A stretch of 64,000 bases of DNA from Lanius collurio. Its lineage: Eukaryota; Chordata; Aves; Passeriformes; Laniidae. The translations under genes were made by a program, and so were the position numbers. Each line of letters starts with the position of its first letter. Position 1 is the stretch's first letter. The stretch is from NCBI GenBank assembly GCA_020086605.1, contig JACBWW010000008.1, positions 9,142,235 to 9,206,234 on the forward strand. The letters are read 5' to 3'. Below, piece after piece: positions 13,301-28,300 of the stretch. The notes beneath the pieces were generated by a model that saw only the letters and a list, made by a program, of their open reading frames with translations, was not told where the DNA came from and ran no database searches.

Positions 13301-16300
13301 GCCAGTATGTGTTGCCTGAACCTTTCTGACCCTTTGGTATCAATACACAAGAGGCTGCCAATTCGCATTGTGCCTCTGGGGGCAGCAGATATGTTCCAAC
13401 AAATGTCACAGCTGCGTATCTGGAACTATAGAGGAAGATCAACTAACATCTTGAAAATGATGGCTCATAACAAATGGTTAAGCCTTACCCAACCTAAAAA
13501 AAAATCTGCTCAACAAGTTGCTCGTAAAAGACTAATTCTTCTGCCATAGTACATATCCAGTGATTTAATAATGATCATGTGATTTTAAAATTATGGTTAT
13601 CTAATAAAATAGTGGCTATATTATACTGTCAAACGTATAACCTTTCTTCATTTCTTCACCCTACCATACCAAAACCAAAAAAAAGATTATGCAATATGCA
13701 TAGTAAATGGGGTATTTGTACTTCAAGAAAGAACTTTAAATCTTTTGAAATAATTAAATCCCAAAACATGGCCAGATTCTTCAACACAGCAGAATTCCTA
13801 ATGCAAGCCTTCCTTTGAGACAGGTTAGCCAAAGCCAGAGAGAAACCTTCAACTCAACCTTCCCCACACACATTTCCTTTTTTTTTTTTTTTAATCTTCA
13901 GGTGGCAAAACACTTTAGACATTCAAAATCACAGTTGACTGGATGTGTAACAAATGGGCATTGTCCCGGATATTTCAGAGGTCAGTTTCACAACTGCTGG
14001 ACAGTTACCACACTTCGAGAACTTTATCAGTTCTTGCAGTTTGACGGATTCATTGACAATTGTCAGATCTCTGGAAATTTCTGGGTTTATCACTTCACCA
14101 CACTGAAATTAAAAGTATTGTATTTTAACACACACTTAAGTTAAAATACAATGCTGAAAAAAACCAGAAGGGAAAACTACTAGAAAAATACACACAAATT
14201 TATATTCACACAAAGAGTAATAATGAAGAGTGTCTAATGACAATTTATCTTTAGGCTCCCTAAGAGCAAAATCTTACACTGTCATGTTTACCACAAACAA
14301 CTAATTCATAGTCAATCTCTATAGCTAATGTCAAAATATCAGAATACAACATTGGCTATGCTCTCCAAATATATGAATTCACTCAACAAACAATACACAA
14401 ATCAAAACAAGATTTACTACCACTTTCAGTATATACCTTTTCATATGCAACATTTTGTTTACATGCCTTACATCAATCAGCCTTTATTCTGCTTTTGTAG
14501 TTTTCAGCCAGAAACTCTTTCTGTTCTCTGTCAACAAACCATAGTTAAATAATTTCTTTAAAAACACACAATCTTTCAATATTACCATTAAAAATGTCCG
14601 ATAGAACTTTCAACATCATCTCATTAGAAGTGCTTGCTGGAGATACAATTTAAAACAGGCTTGTTTCAAAAGTGACTTCAAAATCTTCCCACAATAAGAT
14701 AACATATTACATTGATAATCTGACCAAATTCTGCTAGGTTGGACTGAATTACATAGAAGTTCTTTTATTTTTTTATTGCACCCAAGCAAAAAAGCAGAGA
14801 GTATTTACAAGACTTTTTTTTTCAGACTATTCCACACACTTTTGTTTTATCATTAAAATAAAAAAGCAGTTACAAAATGGGACAGTATTAGCTCTGCTTT
14901 TAATTCAACTTTTCATTTATTATACAAGTACTTTAAAGATAAAGACACATGACAACCTCCAAACTATACAAAGACTTTATTACTCTCTTGCCAATAACAC
15001 TAGTATTTAAACAACAGCAAAAAAAAAATATAACATTTTCTAGGCTACGTATTTAAGATCTTTAATGTCTTATAAACAAAATACACACTCTCAAATCTAC
15101 AAAATCATACGGTGGACATACACACAAGCCAGGCAGGATATCTGTTTTTAATGTTAGCAGTAGGTGCAATGCTTGATGCATTTACAAAGCAATATATTAT
15201 ATAGCTCATTATGTCAGATTCTGAAAGCAAAGACTTGGATGCAGAGACTCTCCTCCTGAGCTTGGGAGCTATAAGCAGGTGAACATTGCAGTACCTGGGG
15301 AAAGAACTGGCTTGAGAAAACACCCAGCAACAATGTCAGCAGCTCACGACTCCGCACACAGCCCAGTCCCACGCACCGAGGTGCGGAGGCTCCGCAGGGC
15401 CCTGCTCCCGCCCCAAACCTGGCCCTGTCCGTGGTGCTGCAGGAATACCCCTGTCCCATCGGGGAGGGAACACCACTGCTACCACCCCAGCTGCTCCTCT
15501 CCTGCTCCCAGGACTGCGTCTGTGGCTGGCACTACCCCAAATGCTCAGTGGGCATCTACAGCTTCCAAATCCAAGTTCAAACACACGGATGTTAACACCC
15601 GAGTGACCATAAAGAACCAGGTAAAAAAGCAGGTTGATGACCCATAAAGGTGACACACCAGAAGTTTCATACATGAAAAACAAAGACATAAGAGCTGCAC
15701 TTGCGCATAGTCTAAGCTCAGTCCACTTCTCTATGTTTTTGCAGAATGAACTGCAGTGCACAGAAGCAATGCTAAGACTCTGTTCAAGACATCATTCCAA
15801 GGGTCTGGGCTAGTCAACAAGTTCCTTCATGTTAGGAAGAAGCAAAGATACAAACAGGTGATTCTTACTAGAAGAGGCTAAACACTTCTACCCAGATTTT
15901 AAATTGTATTACAATTCAGTGAGCAGATGCAGCACACACTCATCATGAGCTTATACAGAGTTACAAGAGACCAATTTGTGAACCTTGTCAGACTGAGTGA
16001 GAACCTCAAGTCAAAAACAAAGACATGAGAAGAAGCACCTCCCTTCATACCAAACTCACAGAGCGGCATTGTCAGGATGAAAAGACATTCCAAAAAAAAA
16101 CAAATAGAAGAGTCCTAAAAACACAGAAACATATTAAGCACTCTGGAAACAAACAAACAAACAAACAAGCAAAATACAAAACAAAACAAAACACAAAACA
16201 AAAAAAAATCTAGCCAACCAACTAAAAAAACACAAACTCCAAAACCACCCCTCCCTAAATACCCCCAGACCCTAAGTGAATAAATCAATAGCAACAACAA

Positions 16301-19300
16301 ATCCCCAAAATGTAAGATGCTTTAAAACCAACCAACCAACCAACCAAAACCAACGAACGAATCAACAAAAGAAAACAAAGAAAAAAAGGCCAGGGAAAAC
16401 TTCTGAAGGTATCCACCATAAAATCATAAAAGAGAATACAATGGTACAGAAATGTAGAATCAGAAAGACATTTACAAAGAATGGTCATATCAAAGCAAAA
16501 GCAAGGAGAATTGCTTGCAAAGAATACCAAACCCATGCTTCTAGCCTAGAAAGTTAGGAGTGGATTAATTACCATGGCTTGAATGTATATTACAGCATTA
16601 CTGTAATGAAAAAACTTGGCATCTAGGGATTCTCCTGCTCAGAACATGATGACTCTAATTCACCAAGAATTTCCGAAAGTCAGAAATCCCTAGAGAGGAA
16701 AAGAAGCCCTAACTAATTTGGCATTTAGAGGGCAGCTTTTTTATTTTGGAATGTCTTCATTCCTTATATTGCTCAGTTCTCTTGAGAAAAATTACAGCAA
16801 ATGCTTCCACCATGATTTCCCATTTCATTAGTGCATGATATTAAATCCTCCATTGAAGTGCCCAGTGGCCATTACATAATGGTAATACAGCCTCTCCCAG
16901 TCTTACGTGTTTGTGTGGAATCTCTGGTAATCCTTTAATTGTTCACTTTTATATTGATAAGTCCAAACATCCGTAGACTTGTGGGTTTAACTGTTGGAGA
17001 GCTTCCCCAACAAACAAGCAAGAAAAGCACATTTTGGTGCTTCCCTGAAACACCTATACACCAATGCACAGGCAATGAACAAAGGGGATTACAGAGGTCT
17101 GTGTAATTAATGCAGGTCCATGACAACACTGGGATCATGGACACGTGGTGGGACAGCTCACATGACTGAAGTGCTGTGACTAATGGGTAAGGGCTCTTCA
17201 GGAAGAAGATGCTAGGAAGGTTAAGAGGAGTTGTCCCTTATATGAGGGCAGGTCAGGAACCAGCCAAGAGCTTACAGGTCAAGGTTAGCAGACAGAACAT
17301 GGGTGATGCTCTAATAAGTGCATGCTGCATGCTTTAGGGAGTAAATATATGAGGACTCCTTCAGGCAACTGGAAGAAGTTTCATGTTTACAGGCTCTGTT
17401 CTCACAGGGAACTTGAAGCATCTCGCCATCTGCTGGAAGGTCAACAAAGAACACAAACAACCCAGGGAATTTCTGGAGTGCAGGGGTAACAACGTCCTGA
17501 TGATGGAGAAACAAACTGCTAGACCTGATACATACAAACTGTGAAGAACATGGAACATTAAAGTTTTGCTGCCATGGTGACAAGATGATGGAGTTCAGAA
17601 TCCTTAGAGAAAGGATATAGTACAGGACAACCCTGCATTTCAAGATGGGAGAATGTAATCTCTTCAGAGATCTACTTGAAAAAATCCTACAAATCCTAAA
17701 GATACCCTTTAGAGAAGGGCCCAGTAAAGCTAATTGATACTTAAGGATCATCCCAAGGTAAAAAATGGTCTATCACCATGTGCAGGGTATCAAAGGCAAC
17801 AAGAAGCCTGCAGAAGTTAATAAGGAGCTTAGATATAAAAATGAAATGTGTAAGAGGTGGAAGCTGGGAAAGCTGATCTGGGGCAGTAAGAAGTATGTCT
17901 TACTGTGTAGGCATAGAGTTGGGAAAGCCAAGGTCTACCTTGATTTGAACGCGGGCAGTCAATTTCTATGATTATAAAAACAGGAAAGGAAAACTAGAGA
18001 AAATTTGGGGCCACTCCTAAATATAGCAGGGCTCCTGATGACAATAAACATAGAAAAACCAAGAAAGTCAGCACTTTCTTTGCCTCAAGTATTTACTGCT
18101 AATACCAGTGCTTAGAAACACAAGGTCCCCAGGAGCAGAAGGAATGGCCAAAGCAAGGAAAACTTAGCCTCAGTGGAAGACTAGGCTATGGAGCATTTAC
18201 ACAGGGCATAGAGAAGTCTATTGGCCCTAACAGGTCATACTCACGAGCACTGAAGGAGCTGCCCCATGTTTGGATGACTGTATTCTTAGTCCTGTTACTG
18301 AAAGATGATTACACCTTCCTGTTAAACAGAAACTCCTATCTTCAAGAAGGAAGATTGATGACTGATCAGCCTCAACTCAGTCCCTGGGAAAGGGAGTACT
18401 AGTTGCCTCTGCCACCATCTAGAGTTGGACAGAAAGGAATTTCACCATTTCAACAAAGAAAAATTCAAGTCCTGCACAAAGGGAGTACCAGTACCTGCTG
18501 ACTGTCTCCACCTGACTGGAGAGCAGCTTGGTAGAGAGAGACCTCGAGGAACATAAAAAAAACAAGCTGACCATAAACTAGTTACGTGGTCCTGCAAGCA
18601 AAGAAGGTGCACAGCTTCTTGGACTACATTAAGAGCAGCACTGCCAGCAGGTAGAGGGAAGGCAAATGCACTCAAAACTCAGCATTAGAAAGGCCAGGTG
18701 TAGGCTCCCCAGACAACATTGACATGGATTTACAGGAGTGGTTCTAGAAAAGGGATACAAAAATTATTAATAGACCAGAACATCCTTGATACAGGAGTGT
18801 TTAGTCTGAAGAACAGAAGGGCTGTGTGAGGATGGTTCTTATCCATGTGTATAAACAGGGAGCCAGACTCCTCTAACTATCCGCTGCCAGGATAAGAGGT
18901 AAGAGATACAAACACATGAAAAATGCATTTTGTGTGCTAAGAGTGAATTTTCTTTTTACAGTGGATTGCTCAGAAAGCTTGTTGAATAACCATCCATAAC
19001 ATTATTAAAATCCCAACTACACTTAATCCTAAGCAATCTGCTCTGCTGATGCTGCTTGAACAATCTCAGGAGCTCCTTTCCATCCTCAAAGCTTCTTTTA
19101 AATGCATACATAGGTTTCAACACCACTCCGTTTTTCTTTTCATAATGCTTTGGCCAATATTGTACTCATTCCTATCTCCCTCCCACCTACCCACCATTTG
19201 CCTTTTTGCACTTAAATTTGTTTTCTTCTGTTCTTCCTCTTCTGTTTGGACTTACTTTCCTCAGTGGGAAGAAATTAAACTTCAAAACACTTCTAAATAT

Positions 19301-22300
19301 CACCCCCCTAAAAAGCAATTCAAAAGACTCTGTGGTTCCAAGTCCGCATGTTTATTAGAGAAAGGACACTTACAAATACTGAAGATATAGTTTATGTTCT
19401 GGAAAACCAAACAAAGTCCTCAAGATCCAAATGAACCCATTCCTCACCTTCAAAATGTACTTTGATCTTACAGTAATGGTTATGACACCCAAAATATTTG
19501 AAATTTTAACACTTTTTACTTACGCTTTTTTTCTGTTCTTGTTAAAGCAATTTATGTTTTAATACATAATTAATCGAAATGTTAAGTTTTACATGCATCC
19601 AAAGAATCAATTTTCTGCCCTTCTGCTGAAATTCACTGAAGTTTATATGTCTCTCTTTTGTGCATTTAGATGAGAGGGGCTGTGTTTAGACATCAGTTGA
19701 ATAGTAGGTGAGTGGAATAGTCTTGATGCAGTTTAATTAGTGCTTAGTAAAGGAGAGTAAATCAGTTTCCCCAGTCTTCTTCTTATCCTTCTTTTTATAG
19801 CCTAAATAATGTTAATCTTCATTATGGACTGCTGGCTCATATTCACCTTGCTGCTTACCAAGACCCACAGATCCCTCTCATCAGAGCTGCTTTCCAGTCA
19901 GTACTGCTTCAAGGGGCTGTGCCTTTCCAGGTGAAAGAAAACTCTGCTTTTATCCATCTTAATGTTCTTCAATCTCCTGCCACCCATTCCTCCTCTGCCT
20001 GTTCAGGTCTCTCTGACTGGCAGTACTACCCTTGAATTTCCATCAGTTTCATGGGTCTGCAAACTTGGCAAGAGTCCATGGTATTGCCACAAGACACTCA
20101 ACAGTATGGGTCCTAGAACACGTCCCTGCAGGTGCTTGCTTGTCATAATTTTCCAGGTAGTATACATCTTACTAACCACTATCCTCTGAGCCCAATCATT
20201 CAGTGTTTTCTTTTTCTAAACCCACCTGGTTATTCATCCTCTCAGGTTACTACAGGAATCACCAGACTGGGACAGGATATTATGGGACACGTACACATTG
20301 AACTAAATTACATCTTTTGCTCTACCCGTGGCCACAGAGATAATAATTTTATCACAGAAGGCAGATGAACTTGTAAGGCATGATTTGCTCTTGGAAAAAA
20401 ATTTCTCTCTGGCTATTCCAAATCATCACCAATTAGCCAGCACTTCAAGAGAACTGTCCTCTTTTTTCCACAGACTGAAATAAAGCTGACTGGCCCTCTT
20501 TTAAAATGGATGCAGTATTTGCCTTTCTCCAGTTGAAAGGGACAAAACTCAAAGTGGCATTATTAAAAGTTAAATGTCTGTTGATGCAAGCTGTGCATTT
20601 AATCAGGTTTTGATCCACAGGATTTGCTCGCTCCTTTTCCTTGGGATGATTTGCCCTCCGAAATCTTACCCTTTTCACCAGCAGGACTAAAAAGATCTTA
20701 AATAATTGGGCTACTTACAGTTGGGGTCTCTCTGTAAGGCAGCCTTAGTTTGCCACTAAAATTCTAGGATTTCTAAGAACAGTTTATTCACAGTTTAAAA
20801 GACTAATCACAAATTACAAGCATCTAGTCTACTTTCCCTCCATTTTGGGAAACCAACCTGAAACAATCAAGTATTAGTTTCCCCATATTGCTAGTAAAGA
20901 TCAGGCAATATGCAGGGAAATGGCACTCAAATCAGTTACTTTTAACACTCTCTTTTTAAGAATAAGGAAAAGGGAAGTATGAAGATAAAATATTTATTCC
21001 ATACCAGAAAAGAATTATGGACAAGCAAATCTTAAAACAGTAATCCTTCAAATCCTTTCTATTTAATAAATCACCTGAAGATTTGTCCTCTTTAAGGTAG
21101 AACACTGAAGCATGCAGGTAAATAATGTGGAAGAATACCTACGATCTGTGTAGAACTTGTCCATTACAACTATTCAGGAAGTGTCTGTAAAATGGAAAAT
21201 TTTCTCCAAAGGGGAAGGAGAAAGAAACATGAAAAGGATATCTACAATATGTCAGACAAATACTTCTCAAAATGTACTCTTTTATAGAATCATAGAACGG
21301 TTGGCTTGAAAGGGACCTTAAAGATCATCTAGTTCCAATCCCCGGCCAGGAACAGGGACATTTTCCACTAGACCAGGCTGCTGTTCAACCTAGCCTTGAA
21401 CACTAACAGGGTTGGGGCATCCGCAGATTCCCTGGACAACCTGTTCCCATGCCTTCCCACCCTCACACTACAAAATTTCTCCCTAATATTTACTCTAAAC
21501 CTACTCCTTCAATTTGAAGCCATTGCCTCTTGTTCTGTCACTACATTCTCTTGTAAAAAGTCTCTCTGGCTTTCTTGAAGGCTGCCTTCTGGTACTGAAA
21601 GACTGTAATTAGGTCACCCTGAAGCCTTCTCTTCTCCAGGCAGAACAATTCCAATTCTCCTAGCCCTTCCTAATACAAGAGGTGCTCTGGGCCCCTCAAC
21701 TATCTTGGTGGCCTCCTCTGGACTTCGTCCAACAGGTTTATCCTTCCTGTCCCCTGCCAGGAACTCCAGAACTGGATGCAGCACTGCAGGTGGGGTCACA
21801 GCAGAGCAGAGCAGAGCAGAGCACAGCAGAGCAGAGGGGCAGAATCCCCTCCCTGGCTCTTCTGCCCACACTGCTTTGGATGCAGCCCAGGACACGTTTG
21901 GCTCTCTGGGCTGGGAGTGCCCATGGCTGGGTCATGTCCAGCCTCTCACCCACCAGCACCCCCACGGCCTTCTGGGCAGGGCTGCTCTGATCTGTATCAA
22001 CACCAAGGGTTTGATATAATAGTTGCTGCATCAAGGTACGTATCTCACAAAGAGCTTGCAAACAGGACAAGTACCATGGTCAATGGTTACAGGATCAACT
22101 CTGCACACGCTCTCTTCACGAGTTATTCTCATCAGATACTGTTCTTCTGTCTCACACTTCACAGAAACAATACATCCTAGATACCAACCTTTCTCTAGAA
22201 TCCAAGAAGTACTGATGTCCCAGTATCTCCTGGGCAGTTTGTCCTGTATACCTGAATAATTAACAGAAGGCACTTCACACTACACAGAAGTCTCTCTAAT

Positions 22301-25300
22301 AATATTCTGTCCTTGTGTCCACTGTATCTTTTAATTCTTGACTGTTCCCTAGAACTGAAACCACAACTGAAGAAAGGTTAAAAACCTAACCTGGAACTTA
22401 AAAATGAACAGTTTTATTTCCAGTAAACTTCACTTCTAACTTCAAACAGAGAATTATACTCACACAACACTTCAGCCAACATGATTTCTTTTGTCCAACA
22501 GGGAAATTAAGTGGTACCCAAAACATTCTGGTTGTCAAGAGTTATTCCTGTTAGGACTTGTGAGATTATTCACTAAGGCTCTGTATCACAAAAAAAGACC
22601 TCTCTAGCTGTAAAGACTAGGGAAAGCAGTACAAAGAAATGCTTAAGAAGTTCTAGGGATCACCTCTACAGATTCATCATCAAAAATCCCAGCAGGCCTT
22701 CTTGGCCACTCAGAACCTATCTTGATTTGAAACAGTGTTGTTGCTTCAGGAGGTGTTCTCTTCATCAAAGGAGGTGACCAGCTCCACTGAAGTCACAAGA
22801 AGAGGAAAGTGGGGGATACAAATTCACCCTTTTACTGGTTGTGTCACCTAGAAGAAACATGCCACTTTTACATCTGTGGAAAAAAAGCTGCAGGCAAGGT
22901 CTTCAGCAATTAAAATTCTTATTACTAGGATACCTGCTGATACAGCATGAAAGTTACTTAAAAAAAAAGTCCAAGTAAATTTTGTTAATATTTCACAGAG
23001 CATCAAAACGACGTCCTCCCAGATCAACCAGCAACAGTCAAAGACACTACAATAAAATAAATAAACCAGGATGTTACTTCGGGTAGAAAATTATGAAAGC
23101 ATTAGTAAGGCATAAACCATACTGATGAAAATTTCAGACCTACAGAAGAAACACTACAAGAACTACGCTATTGGGCAAGCATTAAATTACAACAACAACT
23201 CAGACATGATAATTATCACAACATACACTGAGAATGATAGAAGCAAGGTACGGTTATTTTCTTAAGTGTCAAAACAAGGTACAACTACCAATAACTTTTT
23301 TTACTAGAGAGAAATCCAGAGAAGCACAAGAATTCTTGAAATTATAAACAAAAAAACCCTATGCACAGTTTGTTTCACTCCCTATTACAGAATATCTATC
23401 TCACTGTTCCATAAAGTACTTAATTTCTGTGCCTTTGCAAAGCTGTATAAGCAAATATATGGACGATTTAAAAAAATCAGAAGATCAACATAAATGGAGA
23501 ATCTTGTCCAAAAGAAGTAAAGGAAGAAGTTAAAGGTAAAATCTGTACAGGTAGAACAAATGTAACTTTAAAACATCATACCACATTCTGAGAATAAAAC
23601 ATGCTAGATATGAATAAAAGTAGTAGTAAGACAATAAATGTGAATGTATCCCATTAAAAAAAAAAGAGGAAGACAAACACCAGATCTGGCAGGTTACAAG
23701 AAAAACACGGTAAGAATATTTAGAAATAAAGAGAAAATAATCTGGAAAAAAATATTCCTCTTTGGGAGCAGGAAGGCTCATACAAAAACCTACAGAACTA
23801 AAAGATGACAAATATGAACACGAAAATTTAGGACCCTTTTATTACATTCCTTTACAGCTGCAGCAGTGAGGACATCAGACTCATTATATATTCACTCACC
23901 TAAAGTAGAGATGAGTGAACATTTAATGTTTACTCTGTATAATTTGTATCTACATTCTTACACATCTCCAAAGGCTTAGCAAAATACAAGTTTTGGTACT
24001 GACAGAGTCCTTGCTAGACTCAGACTTTCAAGGGTTTACTGAAAAAAATTAAGATCTAATTTTGTCTCTATCTTCAATTCTAGCAAGGAGCAAATGCAGA
24101 CCATCATTTGACCTACTTTGATTTGATTTGGTACAGTGAATTTAGATATATCTGCTGGCTCCAAGGTTAAATTGTGAACAGTTAGCCTCAAAGATGACAA
24201 GTCATACTATTCTGGATTTATAAACAAGTGTTGTCGTTATGAAATAGAACATGCTCCCCAAAGAGAAAAACAGAGGATATCTAAAACCAGAGATGCAGCT
24301 TGCCAGTTAAAATCAGTTCAGAAGTACCACAGATTCTCACATTCAGAGATGCTGAACTGCAAGTAAGCACACACAGTCATAAGAAACATGAAGTCCTATT
24401 CCACAGTCAAAGCACTGCTGTTTCCCTAGTATTTGCATCTGAGACGCAGTAAATATACTGTTTGTTATGTTTTCGACACCCTGCAGTTACAAATTTCAGC
24501 TGCAATGTGAATGCTGTACAAATGAGAATTAATAATAAGTGGTCAATTATTCTGCATAATGATGTTTGTCTCCCCTGTTCAGTCTCATCCTCTCTTTGGT
24601 AATATTCTCTATTTCATATATATTTTCCAAAAGATGAACTAATGATGACAGACTGTACATCGTATGTTCTACTAGCTTCAAAGCATGACCACAAACAGCA
24701 TATTCTTGTTATTTCCTGTGATTATGCCAACAACTTCATGAAATCTTTGTCAAAAGGAACCAAGATCAATAAATCAAACTTCAAATATCACACACAGAAC
24801 TGTTTTATACAAAATCTCTTTGATAAAAACCACAAAAGAACAAAAGTCCAAACGATTAATATACCCAATGCAAACCTAAGAGCTCTGCCTCCCTTTACTG
24901 CCTGCTACAGTTGTTCTTAAGTAGTACACGAAAAACTAGTTATTAGCATACAATCAATTAATCATGAACATATCATAAAAAGTTCAAAATAAATTTCACC
25001 TTTATTTGAGACAAATAGTTAATGCTAACACAATATTAAGAACTCATAATCACATATCAATATTATAGAATATAAATATATTAATTATATTATTCTGTTA
25101 TTACTATTAAAATAATAGCTTCATTATATTTCTAAACTAATATAGTCTTATAATATTTTATATAACATTATTTATATTATATATTAATAAACAATGAAAC
25201 ATTGAGATTGGGTTTTAATTTGCAAATTAACACACCTCAAATTCAAAGCAAGTATTTTCGCATGTTCCTTACACAAATTTATGAATATCAGGAGATTTGT

Positions 25301-28300
25301 CTTGTTGTTTTACTACTAATTGAGAGAAATAAGTTGGGTAGTACAGATGATACAGTATTATTCTTTAATAAATTTAAGAAGTGGCAGGGCTCAGTTAACC
25401 TTACTTTCTGCAACAAGTTGATTACTGCAGATATGGTCTACTGACATTTAAAGGAAAACAGAGTTCTTAATTAGGAAGAAAATTCTCTGAAATAGGATTA
25501 AATTTGAAAAATGGACTTAAATTCATCACCTTAGAATAGGTATTTGTCAACTGTGTTGTTTTACCCCCAACTCCTTTCAGAGCATAGTGAGTATCATGGG
25601 GAACCCCACTGTACCTGCGACAGTACTGAAATTATTTGAAGTTACCATCTTCTAGTTTGAAGCGTAACTACCAGTTTATTTAGATATAGAAAAGACTACC
25701 CTACAGAGTTCCAACCAGAATCTTTTACCAGCAAAACGTGCTTCCTTTTGCCAATATAAAACATATTTTGATTATCTTACTTTTAATAGATAGGGAAAAC
25801 TCTGAAAGAAGGAACATGGGCAACTGTTTAAAAAATGTTATCAATAGACATTTGAACTTCATGTAAACTGCTATAGTTCTGTTTGTAGAAGGTCATGAAG
25901 CCCATCCTTGAATCACCAAATGCCACTAGCACTAAATGCACTTCAACGAAAATCTGCATCTCTCTATTGATACTGCCCTCCATTTCTTAATCTCTTCTCT
26001 CTTTCAAGTTAACAATTCAAAATATCTACTAATTTTTTTCTAGCTTTATATTTCAAGTGTGGGTGTTTTTTTTTGCTTTGCCTACAAAACAAGTCTATGT
26101 GCCTGCTTTACTTAATAAAAGATGACCATAATACACTGAGATTGTCCAATAAAACTCTAATTCTAAAAATAAAAACCACCCCCAAAACACACTTTCATTT
26201 ACTTGCATGCTTTACCAAGTCAATGTCTTTTCTATTCCCCAGTACTAGGTAAGATTGCACTTTTATACAAAATACTGAATTACATCTGATTCACAAGAAT
26301 TCTATGTGTCTCTTCCAACTAACCATGCCCCACATTCAGTCTTCCTATAGATCAAACATTCTCTTTTCTTGTAAAGAAAACTACAAGATACACCAACAGT
26401 GCAATTCATTTCCAGGAATACACTCCCAGAACAATGATAGCACTCATGTGTAAATGTGGGACATGCCAACATTAAATCAACCATTGGTCAGCTGTTCATC
26501 CCTAAGAAGGCAGTAACACAGCTCACTGACAGTAACATCTTACAGATATCTCCAGAAAATACCGTTCCTTAAGAACTGTACGGAAGCTTAAAATGTAAAA
26601 CAAAGCAAAGATATTCAGGTAATTTTAGTCACAATGAAAACTTCCTGTTCCCACATTCCACAGCTCCACACTTTACTTACTGGAGGCTATAATACTGCAT
26701 AAATACTTTATTGTTTAAAAATTTATTCAGCCAGTTTGAAGACTTATTCAAACTGTAAGAGATGACTCATACTCAGTGAGACTTAGGGGCTCCCAGTTAT
26801 CTAAAAAATGACTGGAAAACACTCTGATCAATCTGAATTACACACAACACATAAAACCTTATGGTTGCCTCCAGCAATTTCAGGAAAAATAAAAATTCTG
26901 ACTCACAGTTAAGTCTGCACACTGCAAAAACCATGCACTGTAATTCACACAGCTGTGAAATCAAAGTATGACATTAAAATTAATTTAGTGATGACTAACA
27001 GATAAAAAACCAAACCAAGCACACTTCGTATGATATGTAGAGATTTTCTGAGTTGGTCAAGCAAATCTTACCCCAGCAGAATTTTAGCATGAACCTCTTT
27101 GTTAGTCCTTGAGATTTCTCTCAAAGAGGTAATTTCTGCATCAAACCAAAATCCTCTTTCTTCTGGTGTCTCAACATTGTAGTTAACCATCACCACATCA
27201 CCCACTTTTAGCTCACTCCACTTCAGAATGGTTCTTGCTCGGGGTCGAAGATTAACTGTGTCCATTTCTATTATGCCATTTTCTGGGTACCTTGAAAAGC
27301 AAAACCAACAACACCAATGATTATGACTCCTGCAACAGTAAAAAGAAAGTCACAGACAACGTTTTTCAGAAGTTTTAAAATATTCTTTGGGCACATAAGA
27401 ACCATAAAATCTGACCTTATACCCTTTATAAAATATAGCTTTCCTCTGAATACAGACTAAGAATTTGTCTCTTCTCAGATGGGGAAAATAGCCTCCATGA
27501 GTCTTCTCAAAAAAAAAAAAAAAAAATTAAGTGCATCTATATGCACTTCTTGATAATTTAGTGTTATTTGACACCACTGTAACTAAAATCCCAAAGCAGG
27601 AAGGAAATCTTTTCAAATTTGAGATGCTTTTCAGTTTAACACTACAGTTTTCTTATATTTCTCTGAATGAGGCAACTATTACTTGATAGTAGAGTCTGTA
27701 TTTGCACATGTGCTGGAAAAACAGCAGAATATAGACATGATCAAAATACTACTTGCAAAAAAAAAGCTAGCCTGTAACAAAAACTTAAAAAATGATAAAG
27801 TGAAGCTCCTTTTTCATACTGTGTGTAGGCAGACAAAAACCTCCCATCATTTAACTAGTACTACATGAGTTCACAGAACAAATTTAACAGAGAAAATGAA
27901 AATGAGTCTACTGCAAATAAACAGCAGCTATTAAAATTATTCCTTCTCCCTTCTTAGCAAACAATGCTGAGGATGAAGTTATGTTTTCATCATGCACTTA
28001 CTGACACGTTAGCAAGAGCATTCACAGTAAAATTAATATACCTTTATCAAACACCATTGTAAAATTGTAATGGCAAAATCCTACTCTTACTAAGTAAAGT
28101 ATGGCTCTACCCCTTTCCAACATGCCTCCCCGTGTAGTGAACAAGAAAATGTCAAGGTCTTGGGAAAATCACACATTGTAACTTACTACAGGAAGAAATA
28201 CTAAAACTACTGCCATTAACAGCATGAGACTCTGATAGACTATAGCCCGAAATCAGAATGCGTACTCCCGAACAGCTGACTGAAAGCCCACCTACAAAAC

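Noticed and set aside
13815..14144. 109-codon plus-strand open frame
   Set aside because: Includes a poly-Phe stretch from a T run; no family resemblance and no splice or promoter context.
15336..15761. 141-codon minus-strand open frame
   Set aside because: Its length is explained by the GC-rich patch; the protein has low complexity and no recognisable domain.
22049..22251. Exon-like 203-bp segment on the UHRF2 strand with AG and GTGAGA borders and an open frame rich in Cys
   Set aside because: Its open frame does not match the phase left by exon 4; inclusion would shift the frame and hit a stop. At most a poison exon, and the polypyrimidine tract is weak.
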